Shown: positions 1 through 6,592 of the stretch, one piece after another
Position numbering within the stretch: position 1 is the first letter of the stretch
How the letters are laid out: every line of letters starts with the position of its first letter
Assembly (NCBI GenBank): GCA_002499705.1
Contig: DAMU01000072.1
Coordinates: forward strand, 1-9,129
Direction of reading: 5' to 3'
DNA: 9,129 nt
From: Euryarchaeota archaeon UBA91
Lineage (GTDB): Archaea > Thermoplasmatota > Poseidoniia > Poseidoniales > Poseidoniaceae
Made by a program: the position numbers and the translations under genes
The notes under the pieces: model-generated
What the model saw: only the letters and a program-made list of their open reading frames with translations
Told to the model about the DNA's origin: nothing
Database searches by the model: none

Positions 1-696
1 CGAAAGAAGAAGGGTATCAAAGGATGTTCTGATGAGCAGAATGCTGTCATCATAGCTGCCGCAATCGTTGAACTTGGTGGGGAAATCGGTATCATGCCTA
101 AATTTGACCGACGAGCAACGATGGAACAAGCCGGCATCTCACCAAAGCAAATCATGAATGCGCGAATCCGCATCATGTCGCATTGGAAGGCACGTGTATC
201 CATGGGTTGGGCGGCAATGCCCCCACGTAAGAATGCCAACGACCGACGCGAAGATGCAATTGTTCAAGCGATGGAGCACGTCTTTGACATGCTCGGAGAT
301 CACCTTGACGCTGCTGATTTCGAAGCCGTTCTGTATGAGACCGAAGCCCGCCTGTCGTTGCTCCAAGAAGGAACAAGTGAAGCGCTTTCCATCAACATCG
401 AAGAGCGAATGCTCGTCTCTGTAGCCGTGTATGCAAGCCTCACCTCCTTTGGCCTGCAATCCGGTGCTGCCGACCTCCTTGCAAGTGTTTTCGGTTTGAC
501 AAGCAGCGGAATTCGCTCTCGATTCGATGCCTTGGTGACAGAATCCGAGTCGGGTGAATTCCAAGACAACGGTGCCTTTGACATGAGCATTACGTGTGGA
601 GAGCAAATCAATGAATCCCAACAGCAGAATGGTTTGATAGCCAAGTTCAGGCTGGCTAGAGCATGCGCGAAGCGAAACTCATCATCGCAATTCTAA
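1..696 (+). CDS. TFB/TFIIB-like cyclin-fold protein, C-terminal part (5' end outside window)
   Basis: The frame is open from base 1, so the gene begins upstream; the internal ATG at 94 is not the true start. The visible 231 residues look like the two cyclin repeats of archaeal transcription factor B. Repeat 1 contains AVIIAAAIVELGG followed by a helix pair ending ISPKQIMNARIRI (about residues 14-58). Repeat 2 contains MLVSVAVYASLTSFG and then a helix-turn-helix-like VFGLTSSGIRSRFDALV (about 137-179), matching the TFB pattern of an A-rich helix followed by 'G(V/L)T...(V/I)R.R...L'. In TFB these repeats bind TBP and the BRE promoter element. The inter-repeat region is longer than in standard TFB, and about 50 residues of polar tail follow repeat 2. 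The N-terminal zinc ribbon and B-finger, if present, lie outside the window. The downstream thioredoxin-like gene starts 34 bases before this stop. This could be a functional alternative TFB or a TFB-derived regulator; the fold assignment is firmer than the function. Confidence 0.62.
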   Translation, partial: RKKKGIKGCSDEQNAVIIAAAIVELGGEIGIMPKFDRRATMEQAGISPKQIMNARIRIMSHWKARVSMGWAAMPPRKNANDRREDAIVQAMEHVFDMLGDHLDAADFEAVLYETEARLSLLQEGTSEALSINIEERMLVSVAVYASLTSFGLQSGAADLLASVFGLTSSGIRSRFDALVTESESGEFQDNGAFDMSITCGEQINESQQQNGLIAKFRLARACAKRNSSSQF

Positions 697-1613
697 TTCT
701 GACCTCAATGAGTTCGGCCATCAGTGTTGCTGCGCCTTCAACTCCTACACCTGAAGGAACAGGAGCCCTGTTTGGCGGTCAATCGTTTGACATCAGTGAC
801 TCGAATGTAACCACAACGAATCTAAGCGAGCTCCCTCCGATTGCTGAAGTCTATACCGCTACATGGTGCTCCAACTGTGTAGACGTTGAGCACGCTCTTG
901 AGAACATCGAGAACGAAACTCACCTACAGCAGTATCACATTCACCGCGCAATCAATGAGGCTCAAGACCCGCTTGGCAGTATTGAACTTGACCAACGGTT
1001 CCATGACAGGTATGGAATCTATGCGCCTCCAATGGTTGTGATGAATGGCAGCGTGATGAAGCTTGGTAGTGTGACTGATTATGATTCGCTTGAGCTTGAA
1101 TTCTCTGAAATGACCCAGCATTCGAACTCCTTTGGCCTCGGAAACCCCATGAATGGCACTTCGTTATTCTCATGGAACTCAACCAGCGAGACAACGGGCA
1201 TAGCGTCGTGGTCATTGGAACTGAAAGAACATTCCATTGACCCAAATACGACACATACGCTCTCTGCCTACGCCTGGGTTGTTGAACATTCAGCGAACTT
1301 TGAGGAAGGAACCAATGGCTTGGGCGATTATCCCGATGTTCTTCGAGGGATCATACAACTGGGTGATATAGCCATTGAATCTGACCTCATCGTTGGCTCT
1401 GGTAGTTCTGAAATCACACTGCCTGCTGCTTATGACGGAAACGATTTGTCAGTTCACCTCATCTACCAATTCAATGCTCCTGTTGAAGAACCGCTTGATG
1501 AAGAAGAGTGCCTGATTCCAGAGGGCTGTGAGGAAGACGAGCGTGTGCCTGCAGCTTCACTGATTGCAAGCCTGTGCGTAGTTCTCGGTGCTGCACTTGT
1601 TCGCAGAGAGTAA
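663..1613 (+). CDS. Secreted thioredoxin-fold protein with C-terminal anchor/sorting-like tail
   Basis: The 316 residues begin with a signal peptide (basic MREAK, hydrophobic core about 6-24). The ATG at 663 is preferred over the ATG at 708 because only the former includes the whole signal core. A thioredoxin fold follows at about 56-150: EVYTATWCSNC supplies the CxxC pair C69/C72, and YAPPMVVMNG (120-129) looks like the cis-proline loop and following strand. A second, beta-rich region (about 155-270) contains DYPDVLRGI, faintly reminiscent of Omp28-type proteins. Seven N-x-S/T sequons (N48, N53, N84, N128, N164, N172, N195) fit an extracellular archaeal glycoprotein. An acidic stretch with two further cysteines (C283, C289) precedes VP, a hydrophobic segment (about 296-313) and a terminal RRE, which is the layout of a C-terminal membrane anchor or archaeosortase-type signal. 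The likely role is disulfide or redox chemistry outside the membrane; the substrate is unknown. The gene overlaps the TFB-like gene by 34 bases, so translation may be coupled. Confidence 0.78.
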   Translation: MREAKLIIAILILTSMSSAISVAAPSTPTPEGTGALFGGQSFDISDSNVTTTNLSELPPIAEVYTATWCSNCVDVEHALENIENETHLQQYHIHRAINEAQDPLGSIELDQRFHDRYGIYAPPMVVMNGSVMKLGSVTDYDSLELEFSEMTQHSNSFGLGNPMNGTSLFSWNSTSETTGIASWSLELKEHSIDPNTTHTLSAYAWVVEHSANFEEGTNGLGDYPDVLRGIIQLGDIAIESDLIVGSGSSEITLPAAYDGNDLSVHLIYQFNAPVEEPLDEEECLIPEGCEEDERVPAASLIASLCVVLGAALVRRE

Positions 1614-1614
1614 G

Positions 1615-3999
1615 TCAAGGAACGTATCCGTGACGTCCTTCACGTGGATTGCGGTCGCGTAAGTCTTGTTCAAGTTCCCAACGAAATTCGAATGGAGGGG
1701 CACCCATTGGCGCCTGAATAACTTCAGCATAATGCCACCACCATGGGGGAGCACCACGAGCCCCAAGGGTGTCTTGTGCTCTGTTCAAGAGAAGAGTGAG
1801 GTCTCTGCGTGCTTGATTACGCGGGTGGTCGCGACGAATGAACTCAATGTTGTTCTCATGCCGTCCATGCTCTACGTAGCCCAATAAAGTCGAAAACCTG
1901 CGAATCATTCTACGCTCTTGTGCAGAACGAATCGTTACCGCAAGATGGCAGTTTTCAAACGTGAGATTACCCCCGTCAAGTACACCCATTCTGAACGTTG
2001 CTCCAATCGGATGACGCATGAGAGCCTCCCAAATCCGCGGGAAGATTTCGCAAAATCTACGCTCTCCGTTACGTACATCACCAATAGGGTAATGATTTTC
2101 ATCACGACCAAAATTACGAAGGAACATCCACTCGTTTCTTCCATGAACCTGATCGTATAACTGGTGGAGGTGAGTGTCTGGAAGTTCCCGAGGCATTTCA
2201 TCGAAGGATTTGTGCCAGAGTTCAATGAACTGTGGATGGGGGAGGGCTGAATCCGCTGCAAGTGCGTGTTCGATTAACATCTCTGTTCGATATGTTCGTA
2301 GCGCTCTGTTATTGTCTGCCTCATGCTGCCACATACGCCTATTACGGGCATTATTCCGGCGAAGGAGATGCATCATGTTTCGATTACCCCTCATTTCCCA
2401 AGCATTATTCTCATTTGGTGGTGTGTTTTGAGGCAACCAATGGATGTAATTCACGTCTCTTGAACGATGTTTCCGAACGATCTGTTCGAATGATTTGATA
2501 TCCTTTTGATTGAAAAATCGAAGGTGCTTTTCAGTGACTTTAGGAGGGAATCCCAACGGCGAGTGAAAGGCAAGATGGTGGCGAAGACTATCGATTTTAG
2601 TTGAGGTATTGATGTCGTCAAGAAGAGCTAGGATGACCGACACAAGTGTATCTCCAAGTGGTACGGTCGAATGAAAAGTACCATCGTGAATGCAAATCGG
2701 ACGGGTTATTCGTGATTCAAGAGAATCGACTGACTCAATAATGAAAGGCGCATTGTGAGCGCCTTTTCCTATCCTGACATCGTAGAAATGACCAAGTCGG
2801 CCAATGACCAAAATATGCTCGTCATGAACAAAAACCCTGTCGGAATTTCCATCAATCACTTCTCTCAAGAATTGAATAGAACGACGCAATGGTGCAGATA
2901 TCACGTTACCTGTGACGGTTTGACTGGTCCAGTTGCATTGTAAAGCATAGAGCAACTCTCCTGCATTCGAGGTAAGCGGCGACATTGCGCTAGCGAGCAA
3001 GAATGCCCAGACGCCTGGTTCATCCGGTACTGCGGTTTTTCTTGAAGCATTATTCTTGGTACGAACGAGGATCTTAAGCTTGTCACCAACGATGACAAAC
3101 GGCCATTCAATAAGAGAATCATGCTGATTCGTGGCCATGTAAGAGTGCCAGCGTTCAAGCCACGGAAATCCATCCAATTGTTCAAGACCCCGGGGGTGAT
3201 TCTTGAAAGCATCAACCAAAGACTGATCGAATTTCCTTCTCCCAACCCTACCCAACCGCTCTCGAACATCATGTGCCCAAACTCCAATTGGATTGAGTGA
3301 ATAGTTCTCAGGTGGAGTGAGGTGTTCCTCCGCCATCCATTGTATCCAAGTAAAAAGAGCCGATGCTCCGGGTTTCTGAAGAGAGGGCCGAATGTTGCGT
3401 CTTCGGTAATATCTTGGGAGTCTGCCGGGTTCGACGGATGCAATATTTTTCGTATTCATTGAACCAAAAGCGACGAATAACTTGGTTAAATCCCATCCTG
3501 TACGTGCTGATTTCGACGCCAAAACATTGAGCAGTGAAACGATAGGGACCGCAGTAGGCATGGTCCTACCGTTGACCAAGAGGTCTTTGCCAATAAAGGA
3601 AATTTGTACACCATCATGCAAAAGAAAGCCGCTGACAAGATGCAGCCTTTGTAAAGTTGTAAGACGAACGCCATTCGAGATTCGTTGAATGATAGCCTTC
3701 AATTCTTCAGGACCACAGGGTGATGAAAGAACGGGGTCAAGTGTATTGTCTGCCAATTTCGCCCATTCTACATCTTTTAGTTCAGAGGTATTACGCTTGA
3801 GATTCCTCCATCGTTGTTGAGCGGTTTGGTCAGTGCCTCCAATGAGGATTCTTGATTGTTGATGTGCGGAATCACGAATGTCGTGAGACCATTTCGTATT
3901 GCTTTTACGGACAGTGATAGAAGCACACAGCCGGCAAGGATTCTCACTTGATTGATGGCCGCATATCTCACATACTGTTGTTGGAGAGCGTCTCGCCAT
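1615..3999 (-). CDS. Unrecognised 794-residue protein with N-terminal zinc-ribbon-like motif
   Basis: I do not recognise this family. The ATG at 3999 is chosen because it lies 31 bases after the threonine aldolase stop. The frame stays open to an ATG at 4131, but that would overlap aldolase by about 100 bases and adds only residues shadowing its C-terminus. The N-terminus carries C10xxC13...C22xxC25 (CEICGHQSSENPCRLC), a zinc-ribbon pattern. Residues 40-130 are charged and helical. A middle region (about 295-480) alternates beta strands with helices and includes FVIVGDKLKILVRT, HILVIGRLGHFYDVRIG and the block VPLGDTLVSVILALLDD (446-462). The C-terminal third (about 500-794) is rich in Arg, His, Asn and Trp, with runs such as NNARNRRMWQHE and PPWWWHY, and would carry strong positive charge. 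No signal peptide or transmembrane helix is seen, so it is probably cytoplasmic and may bind nucleic acid (inference from charge and the Cys motif). It is the last gene of the minus-strand unit and meets the plus-strand gene tail to tail. Confidence 0.8.
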   Translation of the reverse strand: MARRSPTTVCEICGHQSSENPCRLCASITVRKSNTKWSHDIRDSAHQQSRILIGGTDQTAQQRWRNLKRNTSELKDVEWAKLADNTLDPVLSSPCGPEELKAIIQRISNGVRLTTLQRLHLVSGFLLHDGVQISFIGKDLLVNGRTMPTAVPIVSLLNVLASKSARTGWDLTKLFVAFGSMNTKNIASVEPGRLPRYYRRRNIRPSLQKPGASALFTWIQWMAEEHLTPPENYSLNPIGVWAHDVRERLGRVGRRKFDQSLVDAFKNHPRGLEQLDGFPWLERWHSYMATNQHDSLIEWPFVIVGDKLKILVRTKNNASRKTAVPDEPGVWAFLLASAMSPLTSNAGELLYALQCNWTSQTVTGNVISAPLRRSIQFLREVIDGNSDRVFVHDEHILVIGRLGHFYDVRIGKGAHNAPFIIESVDSLESRITRPICIHDGTFHSTVPLGDTLVSVILALLDDINTSTKIDSLRHHLAFHSPLGFPPKVTEKHLRFFNQKDIKSFEQIVRKHRSRDVNYIHWLPQNTPPNENNAWEMRGNRNMMHLLRRNNARNRRMWQHEADNNRALRTYRTEMLIEHALAADSALPHPQFIELWHKSFDEMPRELPDTHLHQLYDQVHGRNEWMFLRNFGRDENHYPIGDVRNGERRFCEIFPRIWEALMRHPIGATFRMGVLDGGNLTFENCHLAVTIRSAQERRMIRRFSTLLGYVEHGRHENNIEFIRRDHPRNQARRDLTLLLNRAQDTLGARGAPPWWWHYAEVIQAPMGAPPFEFRWELEQDLRDRNPREGRHGYVP

Positions 4000-4030
4000 A
4001 GCGTGAATGGCTTTCGAGACTATTTCAATG

Positions 4031-5071
4031 TCACAGAGTAGAAAAAGCCTCAATAATACGCTGAATATCTTCGTCAGTGATGTGCAAATGAACCACGATT
4101 CGGCAAGCGTGAGGTTGGATGTCCATGACATCTATGCCTAACTTTTGCAATTTTTCCATAACCTGAGTTGCAGGAATTTCTGATTGGAAATAGACCATAT
4201 TGGTTTCAACAGTGTCCATATCCACTTCAAACCCGTCAATTTTCTGTATTGATTCTGCAAGTGTCTTCGTTCTTCGATGGTCATCTTCCAGGCGTTCAAT
4301 ATTATTCTCAAGGGCGTACAAACACGCGGCTGCTAGAATTCCGGACTGTCGCATCCCGCCCCCAAACATCTTCCGCCAACGGTGCGCACGGGCGATGAAG
4401 GAAGAAGAACCTACCAGAACAGAACCGACTGGAGCGCCAAGACCTTTGGAAAAACAAATCGAGACTGAGTCATAATCGCGAACCATGCGGTCAACAGAGG
4501 TATTGGTAGCAATGGCAGCATTGAATATTCGAGCGCCGTCCATGTGAGTTGCACAATCATTGGCTTTGGCAAGGGCTGCAATTTGATCCAGTGTTTCTTG
4601 GGAATAGCATGCACCGCCGCCTCGATTCGAGGTGTTCTCGACGCAGACAAGTGACCCATCTGGATAATGAGACAGAGAGCCTGCTTGCTTCCGAATCGCC
4701 TTTTCCACATCTTCAGTTCGCATCAAACCTCCATGCACATCAACCAAAGCGATTGAAGCACCGCATAAGGCAGCGTATCCTCCGCCTTCATAGAGATAGA
4801 TATGGCTGTTTTTAGCAGTGATTATTTCATCACCAGGTGAGGTATGAGCTCGCAATGCAATCGCATTCGACATGGTTCCCGACGGCACAAAGAGGCCAGC
4901 TTCTTTCCCACACATTGCTGCAAGTCGTTGTTCGAGTTGAGTTACCGTTGGGTCATCACCAAGAACGTCGTCTCCAACAACAGCTTGATTCATCACCACG
5001 CGCATTTCTGGCGTAGGTTGGGTGACGGTGTCTGAACGGAGGTCAACGCGGTCTGATGAGTAGTCGCGCAT
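4031..5071 (-). CDS. ltaE: Low-specificity L-threonine aldolase (PLP-dependent)
   Basis: This enzyme cleaves L-threonine or L-allo-threonine to glycine and acetaldehyde in the cytoplasm, using pyridoxal phosphate. The 346 residues match the family end to end and its usual length of about 330-350. The N-terminal RSDTVTQPT is at 12-20; the phosphate-cup motif SGTMSN is at 64-69; the cofactor-stacking histidine is probably H90 (NSH); the MDGAR motif at 177-181 supplies the aspartate that contacts the pyridine nitrogen; and CFSKGLGAPVGS (206-217) contains the Schiff-base lysine K209. WRKMFGGGMRQSG (232-244) is also characteristic. The C-terminal small domain ends in the family's typical RIVVHLHITDEDI. 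All expected catalytic residues appear present. It lies 43 bases after the first downstream Pth2 gene's stop and 31 bases before the next start, so it is probably cotranscribed; no promoter-like sequence was seen in either gap. It may supply glycine or one-carbon units, but nothing else in the window belongs to that pathway. Confidence 0.95.
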   Translation of the reverse strand: MRDYSSDRVDLRSDTVTQPTPEMRVVMNQAVVGDDVLGDDPTVTQLEQRLAAMCGKEAGLFVPSGTMSNAIALRAHTSPGDEIITAKNSHIYLYEGGGYAALCGASIALVDVHGGLMRTEDVEKAIRKQAGSLSHYPDGSLVCVENTSNRGGGACYSQETLDQIAALAKANDCATHMDGARIFNAAIATNTSVDRMVRDYDSVSICFSKGLGAPVGSVLVGSSSFIARAHRWRKMFGGGMRQSGILAAACLYALENNIERLEDDHRRTKTLAESIQKIDGFEVDMDTVETNMVYFQSEIPATQVMEKLQKLGIDVMDIQPHACRIVVHLHITDEDIQRIIEAFSTL

Positions 5072-5114
5072 ACCACTCGCAAAACGCCACTGTTCATCAA
5101 ATCGATGGAGACGC

Positions 5115-5456
5115 CTAGAGTAATTTCAATTCGCCCGTTATCTGTTCAAGAAGTGTTTCTGAATCTGGCCCCAGAGCCAACACAGTGAGGGAGCCACTCG
5201 GGATTTGAGTATGTCCTGCATCATGAACAAGAGTTGTGGAAATTCCCGCTGCCTTTGCTTGCTTTTCAATGGCTAAAAGGTGTTCAGCATCATCACCTTT
5301 TAGACATACTTTTTTCTGACCTGTAGCAAGCCATTGTTCGAGATACATCGGCTTTTCCCCGCCAGCTTTCATTGCCGCCATCACTGCACCATGACCAACC
5401 TGAGCCGCAATTTTCCCCTTACCCATTTTCAGCCCATGATTGACAATGCAGACCAT
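5115..5456 (-). CDS. pth2: Peptidyl-tRNA hydrolase Pth2, copy A (downstream paralog)
   Basis: Pth2 releases peptides from peptidyl-tRNA that has dropped off the ribosome, recycling tRNA; it is the archaeal/eukaryotic type. Family hallmarks are MGKGKIAAQVGHGAV near the N-terminus, GQKKVCLKGDD in the middle and DAGHTQIPSGSLTVLALGP near the end, followed by a terminal ITGELKLL as in methanogen Pth2. The frame is open to an ATG at 5531 (138 residues), but the extra 25 residues have no counterpart in the family. Starting at 5456 gives 113 residues, exactly the length of the adjacent paralog when that is started at its equivalent methionine, and the two then align without gaps. If 5531 is the real start, the gap to the upstream stop shrinks from 83 to 8 bases. 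This copy keeps the complete GKGK and HTQ motifs, but has VGHG where CSHA is usual. It is probably the catalytically competent member of the pair. Confidence 0.9.
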   Translation of the reverse strand: MVCIVNHGLKMGKGKIAAQVGHGAVMAAMKAGGEKPMYLEQWLATGQKKVCLKGDDAEHLLAIEKQAKAAGISTTLVHDAGHTQIPSGSLTVLALGPDSETLLEQITGELKLL

Positions 5457-5539
5457 TTTACAAGGCCCCTGTGGGCGAATGCCGTCAAGAGACGGTGCTG
5501 TTATTCGGTGGAGAAATGAACGAAATCCCATACGAACAC

Positions 5540-5881
5540 CTAGTAAGGTTTCAACTCCGAAACCAAAGCATCGATTGCCCGACGAGGAGCCGGTCCAATC
5601 CCAAGCACGGTCACCGTTCCTGGGGGGATTTCTGTGTGGCCTGCATCCTTCACTAAATGCGTAACAAGTCCAGCAACTTGAGCTTGGCCAGCAAGACGTT
5701 GAAGGGTTGCTAAATCATCTGCACGCAGACAAATCTTGCGAGCACCTGCATTTCTCCAACGCTCAACAAGGCGAGCGTGTGTTTTTCGAGCATTCATGGT
5801 GCATGAAACGGCGGCATGAGAGCACTGAACGGCGAGTTTTCCCGCTGACATCTTCAAATCGTGGCGAGCGATAAGAACCAT
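5540..5881 (-). CDS. pth2: Peptidyl-tRNA hydrolase Pth2, copy B (upstream, diverged paralog)
   Basis: This is a second Pth2-family protein directly upstream of copy A. It has MSAGKLAVQCSHAAV, ARKICLRADD and DAGHTEIPPGTVTVLGIGP, in the family order and spacing. Aligned by hand without gaps to copy A over 113 residues, about 48 positions are identical (roughly 42 percent), so this is an old duplication or two separately acquired family members. It departs from the consensus where copy A does not: GKGK is SAGK and HTQ is HTE. It retains the usual QCSHA that copy A has lost. The ATG at 5881 is chosen because it aligns with copy A's start and clears the upstream stop by 10 bases. An ATG at 5908 would add nine residues and overlap the ECF gene by 17 bases. 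It may be a second hydrolase, a partner in a heterodimer (Pth2 is normally a homodimer), or a binding-only paralog. Confidence 0.88.
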   Translation of the reverse strand: MVLIARHDLKMSAGKLAVQCSHAAVSCTMNARKTHARLVERWRNAGARKICLRADDLATLQRLAGQAQVAGLVTHLVKDAGHTEIPPGTVTVLGIGPAPRRAIDALVSELKPY

Positions 5882-5891
5882 TGAAGGCTCG

Positions 5892-6551
5892 TCAACCGTC
5901 GATGCCATGGCCGTTCACCACCGCAAATTCAATTTCTTCAAGCGTTGGTTCTTCTTCAAGTAAATTGAAAAACCATTTTCCAAGCCAGACGGCAAAGGTG
6001 AGGTTTCCTGCCATGTGAAGGAAATCAAATGGCAATCCGTGGCCAAGGTAAATGATGAATTCATAGAAACCAATGCTGCCGTCGAGAATAGAGAACGAAA
6101 CAAACAGGTCAAACCAAAATGCGGCTACAATCGAAGCCATGCAAACACGGCCAAGATTCAATCCTGTAGAAGTGACCAGTGGGAGTCGAGAGCCTGCGAT
6201 GGCTACGCTTGCCCATCCAGCTGCTTGGAAGACTGTCCACCAACCGTCACCCATGAATATATTCGAAATCATGGCGACAAGAACGGCGAAGGCTGCACCT
6301 CTTCGTGCGCCAAGTTGCGCACCAACCAGAAGTGCTGCGACCGTCACAGGCTGAACGTTTGGAAGTGGTTGCATAACGACTCGCAGTAAAGAGACGGATA
6401 CAACCAAGCAAATCATGAACAATGAATCGAACACCGGACGCTTGGTAGGACGGGCGAGAAGCAGAAATGCACTACCGAGCAAAACGACATCCAACACCAA
6501 CTCTGCAAGAGGTGAAAGAACCGGGCCGTGGGCGCCCAATGCTTGGAACAT
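5892..6551 (-). CDS. ECF-type transporter S component (substrate-binding membrane subunit)
   Basis: This is a 219-residue hydrophobic protein with about six membrane helices (roughly 15-33, 44-61, 67-82, 86-101, 106-121 and 135-155, with a further hydrophobic stretch at 180-197). The stretch LPNVQPVTVAALLVGAQLG (63-81), then G-A-R-R-G and SNIFMGDGWWTVFQAAGWA (96-114), is characteristic of S components of energy-coupling factor importers; GLPFDFLHMAGNLTFAVW (172-189) also fits that family. S components bind a vitamin or related compound and need a shared T subunit and two ATPases, none of which is in this window. The C-terminus carries an acidic tail (LLEEEPTLEEIEF) on the likely cytoplasmic side. 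The upstream neighbour has a DUF4430-like domain, a known companion of ECF S components in bacteria, which points to a corrinoid-like ligand (inference). The ATG at 6551 is preceded by a short perfect hairpin. Confidence 0.72.
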   Translation of the reverse strand: MFQALGAHGPVLSPLAELVLDVVLLGSAFLLLARPTKRPVFDSLFMICLVVSVSLLRVVMQPLPNVQPVTVAALLVGAQLGARRGAAFAVLVAMISNIFMGDGWWTVFQAAGWASVAIAGSRLPLVTSTGLNLGRVCMASIVAAFWFDLFVSFSILDGSIGFYEFIIYLGHGLPFDFLHMAGNLTFAVWLGKWFFNLLEEEPTLEEIEFAVVNGHGIDG

Positions 6552-6554
6552 GAT

Positions 6555-6572
6555 TCAACCCAACAGGGTTGA
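6555..6572 (-). other. Perfect hairpin just upstream of the ECF S component start
   Basis: On the minus strand TCAACCC-TGTT-GGGTTGA forms a 7-bp perfect stem with a 4-base loop. It lies in the 41-base gap between the propeller-DUF4430 stop and the ECF S component ATG, ending three bases before that ATG. No T-tract follows, so it is not an obvious terminator. It would sit where a ribosome binding site is expected and could limit translation of the transporter gene or stabilise the 3' end of the upstream message. Both roles are inferred. Confidence 0.4.
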
Positions 6573-6592
6573 TGATTTGAGGCTTACCTAAG

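Noticed and set aside
94..96. ATG at 94 as the start of the TFB-like gene
   Set aside because: The 31 codons before it are open and encode the first part of a cyclin-like repeat.
139..621. A 160-residue minus-strand open frame opposite the TFB-like gene
   Set aside because: It has no recognisable domain and is covered by a plus-strand frame with clear cyclin-repeat features.
1629..1644. Small inverted repeat CGTGA-CGTCCT-TCACG just past the plus-strand stop
   Set aside because: It has only a 5-bp stem, lies inside the C-terminal codons of the 794-residue protein, and is not followed by a T-tract; this is expected by chance.
2901..3443. A 180-residue minus-strand open frame inside the 794-residue gene
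   Set aside because: It is an alternative frame of a continuous longer gene and shows no domain signature or start context of its own.
1615..3999. The unknown gene as a transposase or mobile-element protein
   Set aside because: No DDE, HUH or recombinase motif is visible, no flanking inverted or direct repeats were seen, and it is packed tightly between ordinary genes.
4000..4131. A 44-residue N-terminal extension of the 794-residue protein, starting at an ATG at 4131
   Set aside because: It would overlap the threonine aldolase coding sequence by about 100 bases, and the added residues are an out-of-frame reading of that gene's conserved C-terminus.
5457..5531. A 25-residue N-terminal extension of Pth2 copy A
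   Set aside because: It has no counterpart in Pth2 proteins or in the adjacent paralog. It is not excluded, because its ATG lies just 8 bases after the upstream stop.
6015..6389. A 124-residue plus-strand open frame opposite the ECF S component gene
   Set aside because: It is antisense to a clearly conserved membrane protein and has no coherent protein features.
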